From: Lactobacillus acidophilus
GTDB taxonomy: Bacteria; Bacillota; Bacilli; Lactobacillales; Lactobacillaceae
NCBI RefSeq assembly: GCF_034298135.1
Contig: NZ_CP139575.1
Coordinates: 1,054,001 to 1,118,000 of the forward strand
Reading direction: 5' to 3'
Length of the DNA stretch: 64,000 nt
Below the pieces are notes generated by a model. That model was not told the origin of the DNA. It worked only from the letters and a program-made list of their open reading frames with translations, and searched no databases. The first letter of the stretch is position 1; the number at the start of each line of letters is the position of its first letter. Positions 1-13,737 of this stretch are shown piece by piece. The position numbers and the translations under genes are program-made.

Positions 1-1654
<1,654 letters not shown>

Positions 1655-1664
1655 AATCTACCTC

Positions 1665-3738
<2,074 letters not shown>

Positions 3739-3739
<1 letters not shown>

Positions 3740-4248
3740 TAATCATCCAACCCCTTAATAAATTGGTCGACTAAATCCTTTTGGTCTTCAGCAGATAAAT
3801 TCTTGGCAATAACTTTTTCAGCAATTGCTACAGAAATATCAGCAACTTGATCACGTGCAGCATCCAAAGCATCTGATTTAGCTTTAGCAGCTTCTTCATT
3901 TGCTTTTTTACGAATAGCTGCAGCATCTTCATTTGCACTAGCTACAATTTCTTTGCTTGTATTTTGCGCATTAGTTTTAGCGTCAGAGAGAATCTGTGTT
4001 GCTTCTTGTCTTGAGTTCTTCAAGGCAGCTTCACGCTCATTAGCAAGCGTTTCAGCTTTTTTACGATCACTTGCAGCTGAATCCAAGTCACTAATAATTT
4101 TTTGTCGCCGTTTTTCCATCATGTCTGATACTGGACCCCAGGCATAATGCTTAATCAATAGCATCAAGATGGCAAAACAAAGTAAATACCAAATAGCATT
4201 ACCTAGGTAAATATGATGTGAGGCGGCAAACAATGTTTGAATAGTCAT
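3739..4248 (-). CDS. atpF: ATP synthase Fo subunit b
   Basis: Membrane-anchored peripheral stalk. A single N-terminal membrane segment (about residues 15-33, [19 protein letters not shown]) is followed by a long, highly charged, Ala-rich coiled coil that dimerises and reaches up to F1. The 169-residue length is normal for the family. It lies between atpE and atpH in the operon. Confidence 0.97.
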
Positions 4249-4304
4249 TTACTGCCCTTCTCTCTTTATACTTAAATCCTTCAAATAAAAATTTTTGTTT
4301 TTTA

Positions 4305-5272
<968 letters not shown>

Positions 5273-5322
5273 TACTTCGTGACCTCCCTTCTCGTGTTGA
5301 ATAAAACTCGAACACGTAAATC

Positions 5323-5353
5323 ATCTTAACACCAAATATCTTCTTTGTGTAAA
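5323..5353 (-). promoter_or_regulatory. possible atp operon promoter
   Basis: Between upp and atpB, read leftward, TTTACA (5348-5353) and TAAGAT (5323-5328) are separated by 19 nt, longer than ideal. No clear terminator separates upp from atpB, so readthrough from upp is also possible. Confidence 0.3.
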
Positions 5354-5394
5354 ATGAAAGCGCATTAGAGTAAATATTTTTTGTGAAAAGGTGT

Positions 5395-6024
5395 TTACTT
5401 AGTACCGAAGAGTCTGTCACCGGCATCTCCCAAACCAGGGAAAATGTAACCATTGTCCAGCAATTTATCATCTTCTGATGCAGCATAAATATCAACATCA
5501 GGATTTTCTTCTTGGACTGCCTTAATACCTTCTGGAGCTGCTACTAAAACTGCCAATTTAATATCCTTAACACCACGCTTCTTTAATGCAGCGATAGCGT
5601 CATTAGCAGAACCACCAGTAGCAAGCATTGGATCAACAACTAAACATTCACGTTCAGCAATATCCTTTGGAGCTTTAAAGAAATATTCATGCGGCTTCAA
5701 AGTTTCTTCATCACGATACATACCAATAACAGCAATCTTAGCTGATGGTACCATCTCAAGAACACCGTTAAGCATTCCCATACCTGCACGCAAAATCGGC
5801 ACAATTGTCAATTTCTTGCCGGCGATTTCTTTTTGGACTGTCTTACCCATTGGTGTTTCAATTTCAACATCTTCAAGTGGTAAATCTCTAGTAATTTCAT
5901 AGGTCATTAATCCACCGATTTCACCAACAATTCTACGAAATTCGTTTGAACCTGTGTCCTTGCGACGAATAATTGTTAATTTGTGCTGAATCAAAGGGTG
6001 ATCCAAAACTACAAACTTTCCCAT
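5395..6024 (-). CDS. upp: uracil phosphoribosyltransferase
   Basis: Salvage enzyme converting uracil and PRPP to UMP in the cytoplasm. The 209-residue product has the PRPP-binding motif [15 protein letters not shown] and the uracil-binding [13 protein letters not shown] near the C terminus, with the normal family length. It stands directly upstream of the atp operon, an order common in lactobacilli. An AGGAGG-type site precedes the ATG, and a terminator at 6073-6105 separates it from the sua5 operon upstream. Confidence 0.97.
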
Positions 6025-6072
6025 ATATGCCTCCTATTAACAAATAACTTAATTCATTAAATATTTTAATCA

Positions 6073-6105
6073 AAAACGCAAAGGGTTTAAAGCCCTTTGC
6101 GTTTT
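6073..6105 (-). terminator. terminator after the tdk-prfA-prmC-sua5 operon
   Basis: A 13-bp stem (6073-6085 with 6093-6105) with loop TTTAAAG lies just after the sua5 stop. The leftward strand ends in a short T run and the rightward strand in a longer T-rich tail. Confidence 0.8.
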
Positions 6106-6110
6106 ATTTT

Positions 6111-7115
6111 TTATTTATTCAAATGATGGCCGCCTGCTGCCTTATTAAGTCGGTTCATATAAGCTAAACTTTCTTCGCCTTCATCAAAGCCTTGAACATA
6201 TATTGTTTCTACGTTATCTTTATCATCAAAATATCGTAGACTGCCAAATAGATTATGATCAGCATCTACTAAATCATTACCCAAATTAAATTTATTTTCA
6301 TCGGGTAAATCAATATTAGCCAGAACAGACTCTAAAGCAGCAACACCTGTTTTTTCATTAAAATTGATTTTAGAAAAGTCAGCAGGATCGTCAACTACAA
6401 TTACAGGTTCACTTGGAGCGTAATGACGATACTTCATCCCTGGAGCTTTTGGTACATCTTTATCAGATACTTTTCCAGTATTGATTAATACTTTTTCACC
6501 TAAAACTTCGCTTAATTCTTCCGGGGTAATCTCACCTGGACGAAGTACAATTGGAGTTTCTACAGATAAATCAATAATTGTTGATTCAAGTCCTACACGA
6601 GTGGGTCCCCCATCAATAATACCGGCAATTTTTCCTTTTAAGTCATGATAAACATGCTCTGCGGTAGTAGGACTAGGTTTAGTGGAAGTATTGGCAGAAG
6701 GTCCAACAATTGGATAACCCAATTTTGCAATTAAATCATGCGTTAATGAATCATCTGGGCAACGAAAAGCCACAGTCTTTAATCCACCAGTAACTGCATC
6801 AGGTAAAGTGTTAGGTTTTACAAATAAAAGAATGGTCAAAGGACCTGGCCAAAAATGCTTAATTAATTTTTTAGCTCTTTCTGGAACTTCTTTTGCATAG
6901 CGTTCCATCATCTTTTCATCTGAAACCGTAACAATTAAAGGATTATCGCTAGGACGGCCTTTGGCCGCATAGACTCCTCTAACAGAATCCTCTTTTGTTG
7001 CGATTGCTCCAAGTCCATATACAGTTTCAGTTGGAAAAGCTACTAACTCACCTTTTGCTAATAATTCAACAGCATCATCTAGTTGATCTTTTTTAAAAAT
7101 TTTTGTTTCTATCAT
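6111..7115 (-). CDS. ywlC: L-threonylcarbamoyladenylate synthase (Sua5/YwlC)
   Basis: Makes threonylcarbamoyl-AMP from threonine, bicarbonate and ATP, the first step of tRNA t6A37 synthesis. The N-terminal YrdC domain shows KGRPSDNPL and GPSANTSTKPSPT. The presence of the additional C-terminal Sua5 domain (about residues 210-335) makes this the long form. The ATG at 7113-7115 overlaps the prmC stop (ATGA); a GTG at 7124 is in frame but lies inside the likely ribosome binding site AAGGTGG. tsaE, a partner of the same pathway, is at 61674-62153. Confidence 0.94.
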   Translation of the reverse strand: MIETKIFKKDQLDDAVELLAKGELVAFPTETVYGLGAIATKEDSVRGVYAAKGRPSDNPLIVTVSDEKMMERYAKEVPERAKKLIKHFWPGPLTILLFVKPNTLPDAVTGGLKTVAFRCPDDSLTHDLIAKLGYPIVGPSANTSTKPSPTTAEHVYHDLKGKIAGIIDGGPTRVGLESTIIDLSVETPIVLRPGEITPEELSEVLGEKVLINTGKVSDKDVPKAPGMKYRHYAPSEPVIVVDDPADFSKINFNEKTGVAALESVLANIDLPDENKFNLGNDLVDADHNLFGSLRYFDDKDNVETIYVQGFDEGEESLAYMNRLNKAAGGHHLNK

Positions 7116-7954
7116 TTTTGCCACCTTCCGTGAACCATTCGTGGCTTACCTGCCATATCTTTTCTAAATTCAATATCAAAATCAGGTAATTCTTCAGCAA
7201 ACAATTCTCTTAGTTGATCTTCCTCACTAAAGCCAAACTCTAAGAAAAATTCTCCGTGACTATTTAAATGAGCCCGCACTTGTTTGGCAAACCTTCTATA
7301 GAAGTCTAGACCGTCTTTTCCACCAAATAAAGCCTCTTCAGGTTCATTTTGTAATACATTTTTATCCATTTCATTCTTTTCACCAGTTTTAATATATGGT
7401 GGGTTTGAAATGATTAAATCAAATTTTCCCAGTCCAATTAAAACATTAGCTTTACGAGTGGTGACATCAAGATTATAGTTTAAGAAATTTTCTTCACTTA
7501 TTCTTAAAGCATTATCTGTAACATCACTAGCATACATAGAAATATCTTTAATGCCCTTTTTTTCAGCTTCTTTTAAAAGAGCAACAGTAATACATCCCGA
7601 TCCAGTACCTAAATCAAGTACAGTGTCACCGTTTTTAAGTGATTCAAGCGCCCATGTAACCAATTCTTCAGTTTCAAAACGTGGAATTAATACACCGCGT
7701 TGAACCATGATTTTATAACCTAAAAACCAAGCGTAACCCAAAATATATTGTGGAGAAACACCTTTAGCTAGTTTCTTTATATCTTTATTCGCCTGTTTAA
7801 TTTGGTCATCAGACAAAGTCATGTCCTGTTTCAATTCAAATTCACTAGGCGTTAAATTAAGACGTTCAGCTAAAACATAATCAACATCTTCTGGACGGAC
7901 ATCTTCAGCAGTTTCCACCGCCTTAGCTCGAATTTCCTTTAAAGTTTTAGGCAT
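7112..7954 (-). CDS. prmC: peptide chain release factor N5-glutamine methyltransferase
   Basis: Methylates the glutamine of the GGQ motif of release factors, using SAM. The 280-residue protein has a helical N-terminal substrate-binding domain, the SAM-binding [10 protein letters not shown] (about residue 118) and the catalytic [11 protein letters not shown]. It overlaps prfA (its substrate) by 8 nt upstream and sua5 by 4 nt downstream, so the three genes are translationally coupled. Confidence 0.96.
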   Translation of the reverse strand: MPKTLKEIRAKAVETAEDVRPEDVDYVLAERLNLTPSEFELKQDMTLSDDQIKQANKDIKKLAKGVSPQYILGYAWFLGYKIMVQRGVLIPRFETEELVTWALESLKNGDTVLDLGTGSGCITVALLKEAEKKGIKDISMYASDVTDNALRISEENFLNYNLDVTTRKANVLIGLGKFDLIISNPPYIKTGEKNEMDKNVLQNEPEEALFGGKDGLDFYRRFAKQVRAHLNSHGEFFLEFGFSEEDQLRELFAEELPDFDIEFRKDMAGKPRMVHGRWQK

Positions 7955-9032
7955 TATCAGCCAACTCCTCTAATTGCTTAGTTTGATTATAAAGAATCAA
8001 TGCATCAATAATTTCATCTAATTCACCATTCATTACACGGTCAAGTTTATTAAGAGTTAAACCAATACGGTGATCAGTGACTCTGTTTTGTGGGTAATTA
8101 TATGTTCTAATTCTTTCTGAACGGTCACCAGTACCAACAGCATTCTTACGCTTAGCATCATATTGAGCTTGATTTTGACTTTCATAGTAGTCATAAACAC
8201 GAGATTTCAAAATTTGCATCGCTTTTTCACGGTTTTGCTGTTGACTACGTTGATCCTGCATTGCTACTACAATACCGGTTGGAAGGTGAGTCATACGAAC
8301 GGCACTTGAAGTCTTGTTAATGTGCTGACCACCGGCACCACTTGAACGATAAACATCAACACGAATATCTTTTGGATCAATATCAATATCTACTTGTTCA
8401 TATTCTGGCATAACTGCTACGGTTGCAGTTGAAGTATGAACACGACCTTGAGATTCAGTTACTGGAATACGTTGAACACGGTGAGCCCCATTTTCATACT
8501 TTAATTTTGAATAAACCTTATCACCAGTAATCATAATCGCAACACGCTTATAACCACCAACTTCAGTTGGTTCTGAATCGATCATTGAAACATTCCAATT
8601 TTGACGTTCAGCATATTTTTCATACATTCTAAGCAAATCACCAGCGAATAATGATGCTTCATCCCCACCAGCTGCTCCACGAATTTCCATAATAATATCT
8701 TTATCATCATTAGGGTCTTTTGGCAGCATTAAAATCTTGATTTGATCTTCAAGTTCGGGAATTTCTTTTTCTAATTCAGCATTTTCTTCTTTAGCCATTT
8801 CAATTAAATCAGAATCTGTTTCATTAGAAATAATTTCTTTATTATCTTCAATTTCTTTTTTATTTTCTTTATATTTCTTGTACTTTTGTACAACTTCGCG
8901 CAAATCAGCTTCTTCTTTAGAAATTTCCATGTAGCGTTTAGTATCATTAATGACTTCAGGATCCGCCATCATTTCTTGAAGTTCTTCATAGTGGGCTACT
9001 AAGCTCTCTAATTGAGCCATAACTTTATCCAT
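7947..9032 (-). CDS. prfA: peptide chain release factor 1
   Basis: Decodes UAA and UAG and triggers peptide release. The 361-residue product has the catalytic loop [12 protein letters not shown] (GGQ) and the conserved [12 protein letters not shown] segment of domain 2. The helical N-terminal domain is rich in Glu and Lys. It follows tdk in the operon and overlaps prmC, which encodes the enzyme modifying its GGQ glutamine. Confidence 0.97.
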   Translation of the reverse strand: MDKVMAQLESLVAHYEELQEMMADPEVINDTKRYMEISKEEADLREVVQKYKKYKENKKEIEDNKEIISNETDSDLIEMAKEENAELEKEIPELEDQIKILMLPKDPNDDKDIIMEIRGAAGGDEASLFAGDLLRMYEKYAERQNWNVSMIDSEPTEVGGYKRVAIMITGDKVYSKLKYENGAHRVQRIPVTESQGRVHTSTATVAVMPEYEQVDIDIDPKDIRVDVYRSSGAGGQHINKTSSAVRMTHLPTGIVVAMQDQRSQQQNREKAMQILKSRVYDYYESQNQAQYDAKRKNAVGTGDRSERIRTYNYPQNRVTDHRIGLTLNKLDRVMNGELDEIIDALILYNQTKQLEELADNA

Positions 9033-9047
9033 AAAATTAATTCCTCT

Positions 9048-9647
9048 CTATCTCACAACATTGGGGTGAAAGTAGTGATAACGACAAACTGGGTAGTAAC
9101 TTTCATCTCCACCGATTTGTACTTGTTCACCTTCGTATACAGGCTTGCCATTATTTATTCTTAAATTCATTGTTGCCTTATGGCCACAATAATGACAAAT
9201 GGTTTTCATCTCTTCTATTTTATCAGCAAAAATCAACAAGTTCTCGCTACCTTCAAATAGATGATTTTGAAAATCGTTTTTCAAACCAAACGTCATCACA
9301 GGTATATTGAATTCATCAACAATTTTAGCGCATTCTAAAACATGATGCCGCTTTAAAAATTGCGCTTCATCAATTAAAACGCAAGCCAACTTACCATCAC
9401 CATCTGCTAAATCATGGTTGTTCATCTCTTTAATATATTCAAACAAATCCATTTCTTCTGTAATTGGGATTGCTTTACGATGAATTCCTATTCTTGAAGC
9501 AACTGTTCCTACGCCACTACGATTATCAAGCCCGCTTGTCATTAAAGCAATCTTGCGACCTTGAGCCTCATAATTATGCGCCACTTTTAAGATTTCGATC
9601 GTCTTACCACTACTCATTGCACCGTAACGAAAAAATAATTGCGCCAC
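9048..9647 (-). CDS. tdk: thymidine kinase
   Basis: Phosphorylates thymidine to dTMP (type II, tetrameric kinase). The P-loop [11 protein letters not shown] is at the N terminus. LIDEAQFL (Walker B) and the structural zinc ligands CHYCGH and CRYH follow. The open frame extends to 9671, but that TTG lies before the GGGAGGGG site. The GTG at 9645-9647, giving (M)[10 protein letters not shown], has correct spacing and yields the usual 199 residues. First gene of the tdk-prfA-prmC-sua5 operon. Confidence 0.95.
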   Translation of the reverse strand: MAQLFFRYGAMSSGKTIEILKVAHNYEAQGRKIALMTSGLDNRSGVGTVASRIGIHRKAIPITEEMDLFEYIKEMNNHDLADGDGKLACVLIDEAQFLKRHHVLECAKIVDEFNIPVMTFGLKNDFQNHLFEGSENLLIFADKIEEMKTICHYCGHKATMNLRINNGKPVYEGEQVQIGGDESYYPVCRYHYFHPNVVR

Positions 9648-9794
9648 TTTTGGCCCCTCCCTTTTGATCAAAAAGTCTTCGCTTTAATAGTATAGAGGAA
9701 AAATCAAATTTGTGCAGTTAAATGAATGGTAAAACCTCGTTTTAATCCCTACTCTATGCTAAACTAAAACATAGTTTTAAAGTGAGGGATGTAC

Positions 9795-11147
9795 ATGAGT
9801 TTTAAATCAGGAATCGCTAAAGTTGCTGGAAAATCTAGTTATTGGTTTTTACACAATGTTTTAAAAGGTGGTACTAGTTTTCCTGGCAAATTTGCAATGA
9901 AAATCGATCCAAATGTTCTTAACTCTTTAGCCAAAGGTTATGAAACAGTGATTGTTACAGGTACCAATGGTAAAACTATGACAACTGCTTTGATTGTTGA
10001 AGCATTGAAGAAAAAATATGGTGACGTTTTAACTAATCCATCTGGTTCAAACATGCAACAAGGTATTGTCACAGCATTTTTAGCTCATAAAAATAAGCAT
10101 GTTAAACGTAAAATCGCTGTATTAGAAGTTGATGAAGCTAACGTAAAAATGGTTACGAAATTGCTTCATCCCAGCGTCTTTGTTTTAACTAATATTTTCC
10201 GTGATCAAATGGATCGTTATGGTGAAATCTATACCACTTATGAAAAAATTGTTGATGGTATTAAACTAGCACCTGACGCTACAATTATTGCCAATGGTGA
10301 CGCCAGCATCTTTTCATCAGTAGATTTACCAAATAAGAAAATTTTCTACGGTTTCAAATTGCCTGACGATAAAAAAGAGAATGATTTTAAAGCACCAGTT
10401 AATACTGATGGCGTTCTTTGTCCAAAATGTGATCATATTTTACATTATCATGAAAGAATTTACGCAAACTTAGGTGACTTCTTCTGCCCTAACTGCGGCT
10501 ATCATCGTCCTGATTTAACTTTTACCGTTAACAAGATTCTTGAACAAACACCTAACAGCGTAAAATTCCAAATGGGTAATAAGGATTATTCGATTAATAT
10601 TGGTGGTACCTACAATATCTATAACGCTTTAGCTGCATATTCTGTTGCTCGCCATTTTGGTTTAACTGAAGCAGAAGTTGCACAAGCATTTGCTGAAAAT
10701 AAGCGAATCTTTGGCCGTCAAGAATTGATTCACTACGGCGGAAAAGACATTGATTTAATCTTGGTTAAGAATCCGGTTGGACTTGATGAAGTTCTTCATA
10801 TGCTTAACACTGAAAAAGATGATTATTCATTAGTAGCTTTATTAAATGCAAACCATGCCGATGGGATTGATACTTCTTGGATTTGGGATGCAGACTTTGA
10901 AGGACTTGATCGTAGCAAGATTAAGAAAGTACTTGTTGGTGGCCAGCGCTGGCACGACATGGGATTTAGACTTGAAATCGCTGGTTTTGATCCAGGCAAG
11001 ATGAGTACTAATCCAGATGATGATAGCTTGATTGAAGAAATCAAGAAATTACCAACCAAGAAGGTTTACATTCTTTCAACTTATACTGCAATGCTTGCAC
11101 TTAGAAAGAAAATGGCTGAAAAGAAAATTATCAAAGCTGGTATGTAA
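9795..11147 (+). CDS. murT: lipid II isoglutaminyl synthase, MurT subunit
   Basis: Mur-ligase-type subunit that, with the glutaminase GatD, amidates the alpha-carboxyl of D-Glu in lipid II. The ATP site is VTGTNGKTMTT near residue 55. A four-cysteine zinc ribbon (CPKC ... CPNC, about residues 212-240) inserted in the central domain is a MurT hallmark, and a DUF1727-type C-terminal domain follows. Of two ATGs, the second (9795) has the better spacing to GTGAGGG. No gatD follows: a strong terminator comes 6 nt after the stop, so the partner must be elsewhere. Confidence 0.93.
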   Translation: MSFKSGIAKVAGKSSYWFLHNVLKGGTSFPGKFAMKIDPNVLNSLAKGYETVIVTGTNGKTMTTALIVEALKKKYGDVLTNPSGSNMQQGIVTAFLAHKNKHVKRKIAVLEVDEANVKMVTKLLHPSVFVLTNIFRDQMDRYGEIYTTYEKIVDGIKLAPDATIIANGDASIFSSVDLPNKKIFYGFKLPDDKKENDFKAPVNTDGVLCPKCDHILHYHERIYANLGDFFCPNCGYHRPDLTFTVNKILEQTPNSVKFQMGNKDYSINIGGTYNIYNALAAYSVARHFGLTEAEVAQAFAENKRIFGRQELIHYGGKDIDLILVKNPVGLDEVLHMLNTEKDDYSLVALLNANHADGIDTSWIWDADFEGLDRSKIKKVLVGGQRWHDMGFRLEIAGFDPGKMSTNPDDDSLIEEIKKLPTKKVYILSTYTAMLALRKKMAEKKIIKAGM

Positions 11148-11152
11148 AACTG

Positions 11153-11182
11153 AAATGATCCGTAAGATCTTACGGATCATTT
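11153..11182 (+). terminator. murT terminator
   Basis: A perfect 30-nt palindrome containing GATCCGTAAGATCTTACGGATC is followed by TTTTTT, just after the murT stop. Confidence 0.88.
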
Positions 11183-11187
11183 TTTGT

Positions 11188-11220
11188 ACAAAAAAAGGCT
11201 ACGACCCATGTCGTAGCCTT
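11188..11220 (-). terminator. native terminator of the tRNA-Glu/tRNA-Gln operon, now displaced
   Basis: An 11-bp stem, AAGGCTACGAC (11195-11205) with GTCGTAGCCTT (11210-11220), reads leftward into a seven-T run. It lies directly beyond the left att copy. Removing the element would place it a few bases after the tRNA-Gln 3' end, so it was probably the original terminator of those tRNAs. Confidence 0.7.
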
Positions 11221-11226
11221 AATTAT

Positions 11227-11244
11227 ATTGAGATATTGGGGCTC
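11227..11244. repeat. attL, left attachment core of the integrated element
   Basis: The 18-base sequence ATTGAGATATTGGGGCTC is repeated exactly at 18532-18549, where it forms the 3' end of an intact tRNA-Gln gene. Here it stands alone. The following bases only faintly resemble the rest of the tRNA (GCCTTGGTATATCTGCA against GCCTTACC..GGCTATATCTCA), suggesting an eroded tRNA-like arm in the element. Confidence 0.85.
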
Positions 11245-11317
11245 AAATCACATCGTCTCAATGCCTTGGTATATCTGCATTTTTAAACCTAAAAAATAAT
11301 ATTGATTAGAATATTGA

Positions 11318-12465
11318 TTATTTACCCTCTACCAGACGCACAAGCTTGTTAGCTGTATCCTTTTTCTGGTCGTCTGTAACGTGGGTATAAATATTCATGG
11401 TCGTGTTAGTCCTAAACGTGCTTTAACTTCATTCATTGATGCACCAGCTTCAAATAATAAAGAAGCGTGAGTATGTCTAAAGCCGTGAATTTTAATTCTT
11501 CTTAAATCGTACTTCTTACAAATAGCCACATTCCACTGCCGTGGTTTTGACATTGAAAGATAACCATTATTAATAGTAGGAAAAAGCAAATTATCAATAT
11601 TTAAGAAGTTGTAGCCTAACTCAAGCATGGTCTTTTGTTGCATTAACCGCCACTCTTTTAAATATTCCATTGTGGTTGCATCCATGTCTAAAGTTCTGAA
11701 ACTATTTTCAGTTTTAGGCGTGTCTTCATACAATTCATTATTTAAACCAACGGTAACATCCTTATTAATGCTAATAGTATTATCCTTAAAATTAATATCC
11801 GACCATTTAAGTGCCAGTGCCTCACCTTTACGCATCCCTGAATAAGCTAACAATCTAAAGAAAACAAAATACTTGAAGTTGTATTCTTTTGCATTCCTTA
11901 GAAAGGTGTTTAATTCATCCTTTGAGTAAAAGTCGGTGAATGGTTTAGGTTCATTTTTAGCTTTAGGTGGGATAACCTTATTCATTGGATTCTTACTAAT
12001 CAGTTCTAAATTATTGATGCCGTAGTTCAAAACATTATTCGTATAACGCATGAACCGCTTATAAGTCTTAGGTGCATCATTAAACCAAATATTTACGGCT
12101 TTCTGACAGTCTAGAACGGTTAATTTATCAATATACTTACTACCTAATTGCTTTAGGATATGGTCTTCAAAATAACGTGTAGTAGTAGCATATGTGCTAG
12201 TCTTAACGGTTTCACGATAAAGCTTAAGCCACATTTCATACAGCTTATTAAAAGTAATATGCCCTTTACTTTCTGGGATATACTCACCCTTAATTATTTT
12301 AAGTTGATAGTTTAAATATGCCTCTTGTGCTTCTTTCTTTGATTTATAGCCTTGTTTTCTAATTTGAATTGAATGTCCTGTTGTTTCATCAACACCCACA
12401 TATAAATTAAACCCATAACGTTTTTTACCACTAGGCGTGGTGTATTCCTTAATATCATTATTCAT
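11318..12465 (-). pseudogene. int: phage-type tyrosine integrase, frameshifted before the catalytic Tyr
   Basis: Site-specific recombinase expected to insert and excise the element. An Arm-DNA-binding domain (residues 1-60), a SAM-like core-binding domain and the catalytic domain with SGMRKGEAL (Arg I) and HGFRHTHASLL (His II/Arg II) are present. The frame then reads ARLGLTRP and stops at 11395. The next frame continues NTTMNIYTHVTDDQKK and onward to a stop at 11318-11320, which supplies the nucleophile Tyr. Inserting ten bases after GGAC would restore LGHSDINTTMNIYTHV, the common family sequence, so a 10-nt deletion removed the catalytic His and put the Tyr out of frame. Inactive as read, unless it is a sequencing error. 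Confidence 0.85.
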
Positions 12466-12491
12466 GTTAATAACCTCTTTTAATTAGTACG

Positions 12492-12522
12492 TGTGCAGGT
12501 AGACTAATCTTAAATATTTAAC
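12492..12522 (+). repeat. 31-bp element repeat, copy 1
   Basis: Begins TGTGCAGGTAGACTAATCTT. It matches 14658-14688 at 29 of 31 bases and an inverted copy at 18322-18352 with all differences transitions. It lies 27 bp upstream of the integrase start. Candidate integrase arm site or binding site of an element regulator. Confidence 0.7.
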
Positions 12523-12537
12523 ATGAATTGAATATGT

Positions 12538-12562
12538 GGGTTGCCTCATTTTAGGGCAACCC
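12538..12562. other. hairpin between repressor and integrase genes
   Basis: Stem GGGTTGCC (12538-12545) with GGCAACCC (12555-12562) and a 9-nt loop. There is no T run on either side, so it is not a standard intrinsic terminator. It lies downstream of the repressor gene and upstream of int. Confidence 0.45.
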
Positions 12563-12630
12563 GTGGGATGCAGGTTTAATAATTATCAGTTAATTAGAAC
12601 GAACTAGGCTTTAGAATCACGATGTCAGCA

Positions 12631-13182
12631 TTAAGAATTGTGTTTCATTAAATTTAATGCTCGCTTAGTTTCTGGGCTTAAACTAGCAAAGAAAATAGCA
12701 TTAATAATTAATTCTTTAATATCGCTATCGCTGTATTTATCCTTAGTAGTTAACAGTCGATTAACTGATTTATCATTAAAAATAAAATTGAAGTTAGTTT
12801 TCCAAAAATCTAAGTCAGTATCTTTCGGGATACTGATTTTATTTTGCTCACAATATTTTTCAATTTCTTCTTTAGCAGATAACACAGGATTAGTGAACGG
12901 TGGTTCAATCTCATAATCTTTGGTATATGGTTCTTTGTAAGCATTATCCAAACATTTATAAATATGCTCTTTTGAATAACCATGGCCCTTTAAATAGTCC
13001 ACTGAAACATTAAAGAAGTTAGCCAATGCTTGCCACGTGGGTTCGTTGGGCTGTCTATCCCCTCTTTCGTATTTAGCTAAAGCATCAGGGGTTAACGTTA
13101 AAAGATCATTGCTTTTTAAAAGTTCTGTAGTTTTCTTAAGTGATAATTTTTTATTTTCCCTTATTTCTCTTATTCTATTCAT
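12631..13182 (-). CDS. Xre-family transcriptional repressor (CI-like)
   Basis: Likely immunity repressor of the element. The N-terminal HTH (about residues 1-65: MNRIREIRENKKLSLKKTTE ... LAKYERGDRQPNEPTWQALA ... FNVSVDYLKG) is a typical Cro/CI fold, followed by a helical C-terminal region without an S24 peptidase motif. The start at ATG 13180-13182 follows AAAGAGGTG; an upstream in-frame start at 13215 would lie before that site. Its promoter faces away from the early rightward promoter, and three operator-like palindromes lie in between. Lack of an S24 domain suggests induction by an antirepressor rather than RecA-dependent self-cleavage (inference). Confidence 0.88.
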   Translation of the reverse strand: MNRIREIRENKKLSLKKTTELLKSNDLLTLTPDALAKYERGDRQPNEPTWQALANFFNVSVDYLKGHGYSKEHIYKCLDNAYKEPYTKDYEIEPPFTNPVLSAKEEIEKYCEQNKISIPKDTDLDFWKTNFNFIFNDKSVNRLLTTKDKYSDSDIKELIINAIFFASLSPETKRALNLMKHNS

Positions 13183-13228
13183 TTTAATATTCACCTCTTT
13201 AGCATATAATAGCATTTTTTATTTAAAA

Positions 13229-13256
13229 ATAATACATTTTCGTATTGATTATACAA
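13229..13256 (-). promoter_or_regulatory. repressor-gene promoter
   Basis: On the minus strand TTGTAT (13251-13256) and TATTAT (13229-13234) are 16 nt apart. The spacer contains most of operator-like site 1. Confidence 0.6.
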
Positions 13257-13297
13257 AAATGTATTGTATAATTTACTCATGAATACAAAATTGTATT
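13231..13297. promoter_or_regulatory. three operator-like palindromes in the divergent control region
   Basis: Site 1 AATACATTTTCGTATT (13231-13246), site 2 ATACAAAAATGTATT (13251-13265) and site 3 AATACAAAATTGTATT (13282-13297) share the pattern AATACa-n-tGTATT. Site 2 lies in the spacer of the rightward promoter and sites 1-2 cover the leftward one, as expected for a repressor that silences early genes and controls itself. Confidence 0.75.
13245..13272 (+). promoter_or_regulatory. early rightward promoter of the element
   Basis: TTGATT (13245-13250), a 16-nt spacer and consensus TATAAT (13267-13272). Operator-like site 2 occupies the spacer. Confidence 0.72.
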
Positions 13298-13316
13298 GAT
13301 GAAAGGAAGTACAAAA

Positions 13317-13523
13317 ATGAGTAAAGAATATTTAACTTTAAAAGAGGCTATGTCATACATGGGATTCACCACGTACGACAGTTTAAGAAAAGTTATTAAG
13401 CTAGGATTACCTGTAATTAAGTTCGGTAACTCTAAGCGCATTAGCAAAACCGCTATTGATGATTTCATGCAATCCCACACGGCGGTAGTGCATCCCACAA
13501 AGGAGTTGGTAAACAATGACTAA
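13317..13523 (+). CDS. small HTH protein, excisionase-like
   Basis: The 68-residue product has a winged-helix/MerR-like DNA-binding region of the excisionase family (LTLKEAMSYMGFTTYDSLRK ... LPVIKFGNSKRISKTAIDDF). It is the first gene after the early rightward promoter, the usual place for Xis or an Alp-type regulator. The ATG at 13317 follows AAAGGAAG; an upstream in-frame ATG at 13296 overlaps an operator-like site and has no ribosome binding site. Confidence 0.75.
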   Translation: MSKEYLTLKEAMSYMGFTTYDSLRKVIKLGLPVIKFGNSKRISKTAIDDFMQSHTAVVHPTKELVNND

Positions 13524-13734
13524 TTACAGTTCAGACGGTTCAAACGTGGTTGATCGTTGGTATAAAGACGGTTACCTCTATTGTGCATTTGTAGACGGTA
13601 CGATTATGGAATATGGACGAAATAAGATTCCTGAAAGATATATAGAGGTTATGAGAAATGAACTAGCCCAAACCGTCTACGACTTGCAAGGTGGTAAATA
13701 TGATTTTGACGACTTTGAACCCGAGGAGGCTTAA
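13516..13734 (+). CDS. hypothetical protein of the element
   Basis: A 72-residue acidic protein (C terminus GKYDFDDFEPEEA) with an aromatic-rich start (VDRWYKDGYLYCAFVDG). No family recognised. It overlaps the preceding gene by 8 nt and has an AAAGGAG site. It belongs to the early rightward operon, so a small regulator or DNA mimic is conceivable, but nothing in the sequence shows function. Confidence 0.7.
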   Translation: MTNYSSDGSNVVDRWYKDGYLYCAFVDGTIMEYGRNKIPERYIEVMRNELAQTVYDLQGGKYDFDDFEPEEA

Positions 13735-13737
13735 ACA

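Noticed and set aside
11227-11280. A second functional tRNA at the left end
   Set aside because: Only the 18-base core matches; the rest cannot form D or anticodon arms.
12538-12562. Intrinsic terminator of the repressor gene
   Set aside because: The stem is good but neither strand has a T run after it, so it is listed only as a hairpin.
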